From the NCBI GenBank assembly GCA_025267735.1, contig CM046311.1:29865399-29929398 (forward strand): 64,000 nucleotides of DNA, given 5' to 3'. This DNA comes from Mactra quadrangularis. Taxonomy: Eukaryota; Mollusca; Bivalvia; Venerida; Mactridae. Each line of letters opens with the position of its first letter. Position 1 is the first letter of the stretch. Shown here in pieces: positions 1 to 11,461 of this stretch. The position numbers were made by a program, and so were the translations under genes. The notes under the pieces were generated by a model that saw only the letters and a program-made list of their open reading frames with translations, ran no database searches and was not told where the DNA came from.

Positions 1-280
1 TAAAATATTGGGAAATTTAATCAGTTATCGTGTAGCCTTTGGAGAGTTAACATCGATATATGAATAATAGTACAGGCAAATAAAGCAAGTGTTAACCTTC
101 TGTGTCCAACAAGTAAAGTTTAAACTTCGCCGTTAGTACAGGTTATGTACATTTTACATTCGCTCTTCAGAGTAGGTTTAAAGAAGAACAAACGCCGTAG
201 TACAATATGTACAATTTTATTTACAATAGTTTACAAATACAACACATAAACATAGTGAACATAACATATTTACAAATGTA
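1..280. other. No gene seen; 3' flank of integrase
   Basis: AT-rich sequence downstream of the integrase stop codon. No counterpart of the 8621-8890 terminal repeat could be matched here, so the left terminus of the Maverick-like element is probably outside the window. Confidence 0.5.
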
Positions 281-1467
281 TCAGTTTAAATCGCTTGCGT
301 TAACCCAGCTGTTGAATTTTTTTGGATAATGTTTCCATTTTACAAAATATTGCTTATTACGCCCTTTACCACGGATTTTTAACACTTTGTCAATTTTAAA
401 CTCCTGGTTAGGATCATAGTCTATTTTCTGCAGTTCACTTTGATAAAACGTTCCTTTAATATCTTCATCTTGTAAATCTCTGAGTCTGTAGATAGGTAAC
501 GTGCCCCTATGGTAGCGTTTATGAATTTTAAACACTTCTCCGGAGTACGTTTGATCGTACGCGCGGGTGAACACTGTTTTCAGATGACTAATGCGAACAT
601 ACGCGCCAATTTTAAACTTAAAGGGTTTGAGTTTATTATCCGTTGGCCTGTTCTTTGGGTTTTGAGAAAAATATGTAGATAATCTCACTTCCTCCTGATT
701 GGTATCTTTAACATCAATGGGTCTCATTCCTATTGTTCTATGATAAGTACGGTTGTAGCTATCGGCAATATCTTGTAATACATATAGATAGGTCGCCGAG
801 TCTACGTAGGTTAAATAACGCATGATGCGTGTTTTGATGGTTAAAATCGCTCTCTCTGACGTTGATGCTTTCGTTTCATTTTGAGTCGGAAAATAATGAA
901 TGTTTTCTTTCTTCATGAGAGCTTGTACTTTCTTCGCTTTAAACTCTTGACCTGAAATAATAAAATAGTTGTGTAGTAGCTGTACTTTATTAAACATGAA
1001 ATAATAAATAATTTTAAATAACATAAATAGATACCTTTATCGGTGATGAGTTTAACCGGTGATCGTTGGGTACTGTTGAATATCTTCTGGAATGCTGTAG
1101 CAACCTCTTCGCCTGTTTTGTATTTAAGTGATTGTAACCACACATATTTGGAGAATGTATCTATGACCAACAAAATATATTTAAATCCATTGTTCCAATC
1201 AGCATACTTGACCATGTCAATTAAATCGGCCATCCATAAATCGTCTTTTCCCGCGCTTACAACATGGTTTCGCTGAAACCGTCGCCTGACTGGTTTATGT
1301 AAACTGTATGATTCCTGATTATGCAAGAACTGGCGTATTCTATGCATACCGTTTTTGAATTTCCCTTCATGTTTAACCACTTTGTATAATTTTTGTGGAC
1401 CAGCAAATGCAGCTGGGTGTTTTGGATCAAAATAAATTGATTTTAAATAATCCTCCCACGGTGCCAT
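281..1467 (-). CDS. Maverick/Polinton integrase with chromodomain, two exons
   Basis: DDE-type integrase that would join element ends to chromosomal DNA. Exon 1 runs 1467-1035 and exon 2 951-281; the 83-bp intron at 952-1034 has GT and AG ends and restores one frame of 367 codons. Exon 1 holds an N-terminal region and the catalytic core start (DLWMADLIDM, first Asp; second Asp in LITDKG at the splice). Exon 2 supplies the Glu in KASTSERAILTIK and ends with a chromodomain (FKIDKVLKIRG...YFVKWKHYP...SWVNASDL). The start is the ATG at 1467, opening MAPWEDYLKSIYF. Ty3/gypsy integrases also carry chromodomains, but no reverse transcriptase lies nearby, while an ATPase and a pPolB do. The frame appears intact. 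Confidence 0.88.
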
Positions 1468-1522
1468 GTTTACTCGTTAGTGTCCTAAGCAGAAATGAAT
1501 AGAAAAAAAGATACCAACCTAT

Positions 1523-3424
1523 TTATGTGGTTTCGTCCTCACTGACGTATTCATCTTCGTCTTCTTCATCACTGTTCTCTTCATCAGTGTAAACTATATC
1601 GAATAAGTCTTGAAACGAGTTCTTATGTTTTTTCAATACTTTTTTCACGGCCGAGGTAGTACTATGTCCTTTTGACAAGAGCTTGTCTATTTGTTTCATG
1701 ATTTTCTGATGAAGTTTGCTATGGCTAAGTGGCAAAATAAAGTCGTCAATTAACATTGAATAGTTTTTCATGAACACATTTTCGTTGTAAGGTTGTAATC
1801 GTTCTTCCGCCATTTCTTGTGCTTCATCACTTTCCTCTCCGTCATCAATTAATTTGTTGTATATTTTGTTATATTTTTCATTGTTTGAATCTCTGGCTCT
1901 TTTCCATATATTTACATAAGCCTCGTTATCTTCTATAGACTCTTCTTCTTGATCGCTATCACCTATATCTTCATGTTTCCGTTTCTTTTGCTCTCTATGT
2001 TCTGGGCACCAGCCATTTTTGACATGTCTTTGTACGTCGTGAACAGTGTCAAATAACTGACCACAATCGTCACAAGCTTGTCCTTTATTTTCCATGATGT
2101 CCTCAGAAATCATTTCTGGATTATTTTCTGAATTTCCTTCTATTTTATCTGGTGCTGGCTCCACGATGTTATCCGTTTGAGTTCTAACTGCAGAATGAGA
2201 CACTACAGGCAAAACATCTGTTTTTATAGGTTCTGTAGGAGTCACGTGACCCGTATATTCTGAATGATTTTGACTACTACATCTTAACCTCTGATTCTCT
2301 GGTGTAAATGGTTTTAAATCCATCAATAAATGTCCGTATGGGTATTTTGTAGCTTTTGAAAATTGTTTTAAAAGTATATCACATTGTCCAGGATACATTT
2401 GCCTAGCCAGTGTCATGATCGATTGTTTATCTACTGGATTATTAAACAACACCATATAATGACAATTTCTTCTCTGTGTAGGGTCCTTGGTACCAAACAA
2501 GTTTTGGTTGATAGATATCACAGATAACGATCTGTGGTGGGAACCCTCTGTGAACAAATCTGTAATGCGTTTATCTTTGCTAGATTCAGAGAATAAGTCA
2601 TCCAAAATCAGTAAATTATTCATTCTAACATCAAAGAAATCATCTTCATCCAAATCGGTGGGAATACCCTGTATAAATTCTACTCGAGGATTCACGGTTC
2701 TTTCAATATTAGTGTATAATGGTTGCCATCGTTTGTATAGCCACACGATTCTGTGAATACTAGGCTGTATCTTTGAACTATGATTCTGCAATACATCTTT
2801 CACAAAAGTAGTTTTTCCACAAGCTGAAGAAAAAAAGAGAAATTAGTTTAGTAGTGTTAGATAAAATGAGATAAAAAATAACAAAACTTGAACTATTTCG
2901 GGTAAAAATGTACTAAAATGTTCTAAATTTATAATAAATTGTACTAAATGTGTACTTAAATAGCACAAAAAAAAACAACAAAATAAATACTAAAAAAATA
3001 CTGACAATCTTAATGTATAAACAAAAAGCAAAAGGCAAAATTTATGCTAAAATAAAAGTACAAACTTACCTGTGGGACCAGAAACCATCATAGTGAATGG
3101 GTGGTGATACACCATGTTTGTTTCTTGTGGTGGTGGTGCTCCTTGTCCTTGTGGTTGTGGAGGAGGAGGAGGAGGAGGAGGAGAAACTCCCTCTCTCATA
3201 TGCATTCCTTGAGGAGGAGGAGGAGTAGGAGAAACTCCCATATGCATTCCTTGAGGAGGAGGAGGAGGAACTCCCACTCCCATATGCATTCCTTGAGGAG
3301 GATACGCATGATTAATTCCACAATATTTTAAATGCCTTATCATGTTATCCTTTCTACTGAATTCCTTGTAACAAGCTGGGCACTTTTTAGAATACATGTT
3401 GACTCTCCGGCGGTTCAAACACAA
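1523..3424 (-). CDS. Maverick/Polinton packaging-type ATPase with C2H2-like fingers, two exons
   Basis: P-loop ATPase of the FtsK/HerA (A32-like) type that in this family is thought to pump DNA into capsids. Exon 1 is 3424-3070 and exon 2 2823-1523, giving 551 codons before the stop; the intron (2824-3069) has a GTAAG donor and TTCAG acceptor. Exon 1 encodes a zinc finger (CPACYKEF...HLKYC), then repeated Pro-rich segments (PPQGMHMG with runs of up to eight prolines), and ends in VSGPT. Exon 2 opens with CGKTTF, so the intron splits the Walker A loop. Walker B is LLILDDLFSE, followed by LSVISINQNLF and the family signature YPYGHLLMDLKP. A second finger (CDDCGQLF...H) and an acidic tail (DEEDEDEYVSEDE) follow. 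An alternative start is the Met at 3397. Confidence 0.85.
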
Positions 3425-3864
3425 ATGACATAATTTTGTAAAATCTACTGTTTAATTCTATTAAATTGACTTATCAAATTTCTTAAGTGGACTGCGCATG
3501 CGCGACATTTCCTATAAGAATTCATTTAAATAAAATTTTATTTTATTTCCTAGTTGAATCTCGATGAGTAAACAGCATTTGTAAGGATAAATAATTTTAA
3601 AAATAAGGTATGATCTAAATCTCGCATGGCCTTTTGTAATCTCGCCTGACTTTTTGTTGTCTCGCCTTGCTTTTTTGTAGTCTCGCCTGGCTTTTTTTAA
3701 GTACCTGTTTATATTAAATATTTCTGACTTTTAAATTAATCATTTAGATACAAAATATCGCACATATTAGTGTATAATAATTGTATTATTTATTTGTCAT
3801 GAATATAGAAACTCGAGACTAATTCAATTTTATTCAATTTTATTCTACATTTCAGACTGTCAAG
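3425..3864. promoter_or_regulatory. Divergent promoter region with four ~20-bp direct repeats
   Basis: Intergenic region between the ATPase (-) and polymerase (+). A unit 'ctcgcctggctttttgtag' occurs four times head-to-tail, starting at 3621, 3641, 3661 and 3682. A splice acceptor-like 'ttctacatttcag' lies just before the polymerase ATG (3865), which suggests an upstream untranslated exon. A role of the repeats in transcription or replication is only inference. Confidence 0.5.
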
Positions 3865-6800
3865 ATGGCTTCGTACACTTGCGAGCAATGCGATGCTACT
3901 TTCACCAAACTCAGTCAATTGCTCCAACATAGGCGGACAGAAAACCACTGGCAAAACTTTACATGCCCAAGCTGTAAGAAAACTTTTAATAGAAAACAGA
4001 ACTTAGATCGTCATATGAAGAAACATGCGGATGAAACTTCTCACCACTGTCCAGAATGTCTTAAAGTGTTTACAAGGAAAGATGCGCTTGATGAACATTT
4101 TTCACAACATGAAAATCAATCTGGCGGTGGAATGAAAAGAACTCATGGTGAAAACGAACATAATAGCTCGGGAAAACGACAAAAGTTAACACCAGAGGAT
4201 AATACCGCGGACTACTATAAAATGGAGAAAATAAACGAAAGGCGAATTGAAAAGTTCAACACCACGGCATCTTACTATAACATTAAAATCAAGGACTTGG
4301 AAGTAAGAGATTTACCAAATATTTTAAAAACACTGAAAGTAATATTTCAGTCTATACTTACAAAAATTACAGAACATATTCCAGACAATGATTTAGTGAG
4401 GGTGTCCATGGATAACCCCGAACTGGACTATCCAATTGTGCTGAGATTTATGCCAAGATCAGCTCTTACTGTAGATAGACTTTTATCAGAGATTGAACGA
4501 GTACTTCAATCATACGAACAGTTTGTTGTTGACGAGACATTTGGTATAGAACTGGTTCATGTTTCAAACGTTAAAGGGTCAGGATACAGAATGAAACCAA
4601 CAGTTGACATTACTCAGATGTTACAGAACAAGAAAAGTGTAATACAAGTAAAGAATAAGGATGAACTTTGTTGTGGTAGAGCAATAGTTACAGCAATAGC
4701 TCGTGTGGAAAATCACCCACAGTGGAACATTATTCGCCAAGGCCGTCAGATACAAGGAGACCTGGCTAAAGAACTTCACCAAAAGGCTGACGTGCCACTT
4801 GATAAATGTGGGATTGAAGAGGTGAAGAAATTCCAGGCGTCCCTGCTAAACTATCAGATCCACGTAGTATCTAAAGCACACTTTAACGCTATCATTTATC
4901 AAGGACCAGAGGGAGGTGTGCCTATATACCTTTACAATCATGATGATCATTATGACGTTATAACTTCAATGACAGGATTTTTGAACAGGAATTTTTTTTG
5001 TCAAAAGTGTAAGAAAGGATACGATCACCAAGAACGTCATAAATGTAATAACCCATGTCATTACTGCCGTAAGCTTCACGAAGATGTGTCTGAAGACTGG
5101 CAATTCTGTAAAACCTGCAACTGTAAATTTGTAAATCGAACTTGTTTTGATCTGCACAATAAGAAGACGAAAAAGGGAAACTCAACTTGCGAATTGTATT
5201 ACAGATGTAAACATTGCAGCCAACTTATTAACTGTTCAAAACATAAACATGACCATATTTGTGGTGAAAAGTATTGCGACACATGCAAAGACTTTGTGAG
5301 TGAGAATCACTTATGCTACATGCAACCGGTTGAAGATCTAGCAGAAAATGATACAAAGAGATAAAAACAGACAAAATACATATTCTTTGATCTCGAATGC
5401 ACACAAGATAAACGTCTTGAATGCGCTGCTGGTTACCTTCCCGGTGTTAACAATACATGTGTTCATTGCAAAAAGTCCTGGTGTGGATCTATGGAACATA
5501 GGGCAAATTTATGTGTAGCACACAGGGTTTGTAGCGCTTGCATGCATCTTGACGTTACTTCATCTTCAAAGTGTTCACAATGTGGTCCCAATGAATGGGT
5601 GTTTTCAGGTTCAAATACTATTGAGTCATTCTGTAAGTGGTTATTCACTATTGAAAATAAGGGTGCCACAGTTCTTTGCCATAATTTCAAAGGGTATGAT
5701 AGTTATCCCATCATGAAATTTTTGTATGACAACGCCATTCTGCCCGAGGTGATCACAACAGGATCAAAATATATGTCCATTGTAGTACCTATCTTTCAAA
5801 TAAGATTCATTGACTCTCTGAATTTCATTCCAATGGCCCTTGCAGACATGCCTAAAGCTTTTGGAGAAACAGAACTGGCAAAAGGGTACTTTCCGCATCT
5901 ATTTAATACGACAGAGAATCAATCAGTAGAACTTGATCATCTACCCGACATTAAGCATTATAACCCAGACAGTATGAAGCCAGGATCACGCCAAGCATTT
6001 TTAAAATGGTATGATATAAATTGGCACACACACTTCTCACTGCAGGCAGAACTTTTACGTTACTGCAAATCTGATGTTGATATTCTTAGAAGATGTTGTC
6101 TAAAATTTAGAACACTGTTCAAAGAACTCACTCAAACATCGGACAATGATGGAATAGACCCATTTGAGAAATGCATTACAATAGCATCAGCATGTAATCT
6201 TGTTTTTAGGAGTATTTTCTTGGATCACGAAACTATTGGTATCATTCCATCTCATGGTTACCGCCCTGAGGCAAAGCAGTCAATCATGGCTTATCAGTGG
6301 TTATCCTACATTGCATTTGAAAGGCAGATATATATCCAACATGGTCGAAATAAGGGGGAGAAACAAATAGGACCCTATAAAGTTGATGGGTACTATGAAA
6401 CAGCAGAAGGTCATAAAGTTGCTCTAGAATTCCATGGCGATTTCTGGCATGGCTGTCCGAAATGTTTTTCTCAAAACACAATTAATCGGGTTAATGGATT
6501 ATTCATGTCTGAATTGTACGCAAACACTCTTAATAAGCAAAAGTATCTTGAATCTGTGAAGGGTATATTTATGAATGTATATGGGAATGTGATTTCAAAC
6601 AGAAATTAGAATCTAATCCTATCATGAAAAAGTACATCGAATCTTTGGAAATAGTGTCGCTCTTAGAACCGAGAGATGCCTTCCATGGCGGACGTACTGA
6701 AGCATTTAAAATGTATGCAGAGTCCACGGCTGATACTCAGATTAACTTTGATGTCACATCTCTGTATCCATTCATCAATAAAACAGGGAAAATACCCTTA

Positions 6801-8027
6801 GGCCATCCAAATATAATCACAGAAAATTTTGAGAATATAAGCAATTATGAAGGGTTAATTAAATGCAAAATTCTACCTCCAAGAAAACTGTATATTCCCG
6901 TCCTGCCAACTAAGTGCAATGGTAAGCTTATGTTTACTCTCTGTCGCACCTGCAGTGAAACATATGAAAATGGAAAATGTCACCATGGTGACGATGAAAG
7001 AGCCATTACAGGCACTTGGGTCACTGATGAAGTTAAGATGGCTTTATCACAAGGTTACAAGTTAATTACCATTTACGAAGTTTGGCATTTCGATGAAATA
7101 GCTCAATACGACCCTCGCACCAAAACGAGTGGGATTTTTACAGAATATGTTAATACTTTTTTGAAAGTCAAACAGGAAGCCAGTGGTTGGCCTGATTGGT
7201 GTAAAACAGAAACAGACAAACAAAAATACATACATGACTATTATGAGAAAGAGGGTATTTTGTTAGACTATGATAAAATTCAGGAAAATCCAGGCCTGAG
7301 ACTGCTAGCAAAAATAATTTTAAACTCGTTCTGGGGAAAATTTGGACAAAGGTCTAATCTTTCGCAATCAGCCTTTATTGACGATCCAGCTCAGTTTATT
7401 GATATGATGACATCTGACCAACAAGAAATCAAGAACGTACGTTTCATAAATGATGAAGCAGTCCAGTTAGACTGGGCATATAAAACTGATTTCATAGAAA
7501 CTTCAGGAAGAACCAATGTTGTTGTGGCTGCATACACAACGGCTCAAGCCCGTTTAAAATTGTACAGTTATTTACAGCCATTAGGTGAAAGAGTTTTGTA
7601 CTGTGATACAGATTCTGTTGTGTTCACCTCTGCAGACAGTGAATGGGATCCTCCATTAGGTGACTTCCTGGGGGATTTAACGGATGAAGTTCCAAACAAT
7701 CAAATAACTAGATTCATCACTGGAGGGCCTAAGAACTACGCATATTGTTTAGAAAAGCCAAACAATAAAGGTCAATCTTCAATTTGTAAAGTCCGGGGAA
7801 TAACGCTTAATTTTAAAAACTCTTTGGATATTAATTTTGAAACGCTGAAAGATATGGTAATGGGACAAATGCAAAAGCAATGCATTAAAGTTGTAGACAA
7901 AAATAAAATCGTTAGAAATAGGGAAACTTGCCATATCATATCAAAGACTGAAACAAAAGACTATAAAATTGTGTTTGACAAAAGAGTGATCTCTGAAAAC
8001 TACAATTCATTCCCTTATGGTTATTAG
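3865..8027 (+). pseudogene. Protein-primed DNA polymerase B, broken
   Basis: Family B polymerase that replicates the Maverick-like element from a terminal protein. The N-terminus has three C2H2 fingers (CEQCDATF, CPSCKKTF, CPECLKVF) and a KRQK basic stretch. A middle region of ~300 residues is known from many invertebrate polymerase proteins of this kind (CCGRAIVTAIARVE), followed by a Cys/His-rich block (4999-5330). A TAA at 5362-5364 interrupts the frame, which continues open. Exonuclease motifs follow: FFDLE (Exo I), HNFKGYDSYPI (Exo II) and YCKSDVDIL (Exo III). A one-base frame change lies near 6575-6582. Beyond it come GGRTEA, FDVTSLYPFIN (motif A), LNSFWGKFGQ (motif B), YCDTDSVVF (motif C) and GPKNYAY. 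Catalytic motifs are all present, so inactivation looks recent. No intron with proper ends explains either break. Confidence 0.88.
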
Positions 8028-8133
8028 ACATTTATTGAAAATCACAATGTTTATTATATATTGTATTGTTTATTTGAAAGTATATGCAGTGTATTTATGT
8101 ATTTCATTCTTGTTTCAAATTGTAATTATTGAA

Positions 8134-8139
8134 AATAAA
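8134..8139 (+). terminator. Poly(A) signal of the polymerase gene
   Basis: AATAAA about 105 bp after the polymerase stop codon, in an AT-rich 3' flank. Position and motif fit a polyadenylation signal. Confidence 0.45.
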
Positions 8140-8620
8140 ATAAGCATTTAAGTCACAAAATCTTGTTATTCTTTTATGTCAGCAGACTACATACTTACTC
8201 TAGAAGGCATCCCCATGCCAACTTCCTTACATTGAAGTATCGCCGATGTATGTGAAATGTACACTTGTTAAATAAATAATATATCAAGTTGACAGTTCAA
8301 GGATACTGTGGTTACATTAAAATGCAGCTTTTAATTATGTTTTGGCTGACATGATTAGTTGTTTGCAAAATAAAACTCCGACTTAACATTACTGAGAGTT
8401 TATCCCATAAACACGGTTGCTCCCTGTACTGACAGTTTATGGTAAAATCGTCGTCTGCTAAAGAGGTTTAAAATTATATAGCTTAAATCGATTATTGAAA
8501 AAAAAAGACGGACAATTTAATCTGTCGTCTGCTAGATAAACCAAAATGGCGGCGCGTTGTCGTTACGCTCGGGTGATCTCATTTTTTTACTCAAAAAAGT
8601 GTTCTATCCTTCGGCCCCTG

Positions 8621-8890
8621 ACTACTTATATAGTACAGTCGATCACAATAAGAACGTAAGATTTCAAAATAATTCGCTCAATAACTTTTTTATTTATGGA
8701 CGTAGGAAAAACATTTTGGTACTGTCATAAATCGCTTGTAATGGGGGGGGGGGTACTTTGGGCGTAATGAAATAACAAGATCTCGCGGTTTTCTATTCCA
8801 AAAATGTAAAAAACCTACCTGATGTGACGAGTCTGGCCGCCATTTAATAGTACAGCTGATCATAACAAAATCACGTGATTACTGACAGTG
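8621..8890. repeat. Right terminal repeat of the Maverick-like element
   Basis: The segment aligns along its whole length with the right end of the 11462-16875 element (16605-16875). Shared landmarks are 'aataacttttttatt', 'ggacgtaggaaaa', 'gggtactttgg', 'aaaacctacctga' and the end 'ataacaaaaYcacgtgatta'. It stops at ...gacagtg (8890), equivalent to ...ggcagtg (16875). It carries two copies of TAGTACAG (8631, 8848). No matching left partner is visible between 8030 and 8620, so it is best read as the outer end of the large element. Confidence 0.65.
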
Positions 8891-10451
8891 TATATAATAG
8901 GTAGTTTGCATTTAAGGCGAACCCCTATAAACCGTTTATATCTATGAAACTCTAATAACGCTTAGATTTTGCACGCAGTCTTATTTCAACTTTTCATTCT
9001 GGGATTAAATAGGTACTTTTCTATAGGATGTAATGCAACATATTTGCATTTTTTATTACAAGTCCGGCGGGAGGGTTAATGGGCTGTTCTGTTTATAAAA
9101 TTGTCATACTTACCTTTTTTTACAAAATGGGCGGGGCGATTTATAAGCACCGCTCAAAGTTAACAATAGTAGTCCCGTACATTGACTCTTACAAACAACC
9201 CGATTCAGTCCGCATATCATAACTGCAAAATCGATTCGGAATTTTTCGGTAAATATATTACAACAAAAGATTAATGCAAAGCATTAAATACCGCCGGATA
9301 GTGGTACCATTATGTGTACATAAGTCAAGAGGGAAGACAAAGATATTTCCGGCAAAAAATACATCCAGCTGTATTGTCAAACCTTTTTTGACTTAATGGC
9401 GGCCTCCATGAGTGAGTTAGACTGTAATTACACAGTAACAGCCGAACCGTTCAGCATGCAGAGACATTATCTGTCAGTAACTTACAACAAACAAGTACAA
9501 ATAATAAACTTTTACATCATGCATTTAGCACTCTGTATACGATAAACCCGATCTTAAATTCTCAGCTCTCGAACTTGCTTATTATTTACCGCGGATTGGT
9601 AGCAAATCTGTTCACGGAGACGTGCGTTAAATATGTACGGTACGTGTTTTTAGCCTGAACCTCAATTCAGATTCTGACGACTCCATTGTCACTCCAATAT
9701 ACCACCGGCCTAAATAATCTAGCATCTGTCAATATAGGGTACATGTATGAGTGAAAATGGAAGAAATGGAACACACATTGGCGAAACGGAAATTTGCTTA
9801 AAAACTATTTTATATAAACTAAGATACAGATTTGGTGGTATAGGAATTTTCAATATATGGAAATGAAAATTTATAATCCTTTCGATCTTTTGTATTGATT
9901 ATGAACATTCAGGCGCTTTACTATGTAAATTAGTTAAGTCACAATTCAAACATGGAACGTGTCATTTACTAAGACAATATGCACTTTTACAATTGCAAAA
10001 TATGCTGTTTCATCAGAGACATGAATAACAGAACATATGACTATGTGTTGATATGCTAATTACATATAGCATTTATGTAAAGAAATTAAATTAGTAGCCT
10101 CAACCCGAAACTATTATAATTACTTTCTATCTCTCAAAATAGTATTACTACATTTTAAACACAGGTGATAGACTCAATTTTTCCTTATTATAGTATATAT
10201 AGAGAAAAGGTCTCTAACGCCTGTTCAACGGTTGTAGTTTTCAACTCGTAACCAAGCTCACAAAAACGACTCGATCGTCAAATCGTTTTTACTATCAGCT
10301 CTAGAAAGGATTATTTTGCACAAAAATACTTTTTATTTGAAGAAAAACGATCAAAAATTGATGAAATGGTCCCAATATATCCCCAAAAAGCCTTAAAAAT
10401 CGTTCTACGTCAAACAAGTCGTCCATATAGAACGTATAATGAAACGGACTT
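8891..10451. other. No gene recognised
   Basis: AT-rich flank beyond the element end. No coding segment, RNA gene or clear repeat structure was recognised. A poly-G run lies just upstream at about 8744-8753. Confidence 0.5.
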
Positions 10452-10892
10452 TTTCGTCCGCTGTGAGCAAATAAAACAAAAACTACCAAAAAATCTACAT
10501 ATTTTCAATAAATAAATCCATTTTCTATCGACTCACGGCGTAAAACTTCCAAACAGGTCTCTAGGAACACTTAAACCCACGAATATTGTTCCACATGCCT
10601 ACTATTTTGACAGATGACCTCCATTTTGTTACATTTCCAATTGACGCGTTTTGATTGGTCGAAAATCACGTTGACCAATCAAAACGCGTCTAGGATTAAC
10701 TGTGGAAATCTAACAAAATGGAGGTCATCTTGTCAAAACAGTAGGCATGTAGAACAATATTCTTGGGTTTAAGTGTTTCTAGAGGCCTGTTTGAAAGTTT
10801 TTACGCCGTGAGTCGATAGAAAATGGATTCATTTATTGAAAGTTTGTAGATTTCATGGCAGTTTTTGTTTTATTAGCTCAAAGCGGACGAAA
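10452..10892. repeat. Foldback (long inverted repeat) element
   Basis: Near-perfect palindrome with arms of ~209-220 bp (10452-10660 and 10673-10892) around a 12-bp loop. The inner arm ends are 'gacgcgttttgattggtc' and its complement; outer ends match through 'ttcgtccgct..gagc.aataaaacaaaaact'. No ORF and no clear target duplication, so it is a MITE-like foldback of unknown superfamily. Confidence 0.8.
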
Positions 10893-11040
10893 TTGGTATG
10901 AAATTTCATCTCGTGGTTACCTCAATAAAATATAATTAATGAGGTGTATACTTACTAGAACTTTTGACTAGATGTGCAACCGACTGAGGTCACGTTTAGC
11001 TGTCTGTAATTTCTTATACGAATCATGCGTTAGGCCGCCG

Positions 11041-11331
11041 ATTAGAACACCATGCCACTCGACTTTACAATAGAAGAGGTCAGATATCTTATATATGATT
11101 TAAATATCCAATCATCTGAGCAAAACATATTGCCAACAAAATTGCCAAAATGATATCTACAAGAATAATTGCCTCTAATTACTCGTTTGATAAATATCTC
11201 ATTTAAACATTGTGTACTCCCATGCAAGTGGAAAAAGGCAATTGTTAAGCCTCTTCTCAAGAAGGTGGGTCTGGATTTGGAATATGCCAACTATATGCCG
11301 GTCCTTTTTATCTAAGTTAATTAAAATGCCG
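11041..11331 (+). pseudogene. LINE reverse transcriptase fragment
   Basis: Plus-strand frame from 11214 reads LPCKWKKAIVKPLLKK followed by LEYANYMPV, the conserved 'P.WK.A.V.PLLKK...NYRPVS' region N-terminal to the palm of CR1/Jockey-like reverse transcriptases. It then meets stop codons (TAA at ~11312). Only this motif survives; the rest is degraded or cut by the adjacent transposon. Confidence 0.65.
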
Positions 11332-11461
11332 CTTTAAATAGATTAAATTCTAATGTTGATAAAAATAATCTTCTAGCAAAAAATCTACTTGATTTTTTGA
11401 GATTGCGAAATTTTACAGATTTGCTCACAATATTCTCTTTTTCTACATTTATTAGTACCTT

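Larger units (their letters stand above)
1..8890. mobile_element. Maverick/Polinton-like DNA element, right part
   Basis: The stretch carries the diagnostic Maverick/Polinton trio: a retroviral-type integrase with chromodomain, a packaging-type P-loop ATPase and a protein-primed family B DNA polymerase. Integrase and ATPase are on the minus strand and the polymerase on the plus strand, with a divergent promoter region between them. The right end is placed at 8890, where a terminal sequence homologous to the repeat ends of the 11462-16875 element stops at ...CAGTG. The left end lies outside the window. No double-jelly-roll capsid, minor capsid or protease gene was seen here; such genes could lie to the left. 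The polymerase is broken, so this copy could not replicate unaided. Confidence 0.8.

Noticed and set aside
3101..3331. Arg-rich plus-strand frame
   Set aside because: Antisense of the proline-rich coding region of the ATPase exon 1.
5362..5364. In-frame stop as part of an intron in the polymerase
   Set aside because: The frame stays open without gap on both sides, and no donor/acceptor pair around it removes the stop while keeping the exonuclease motif.
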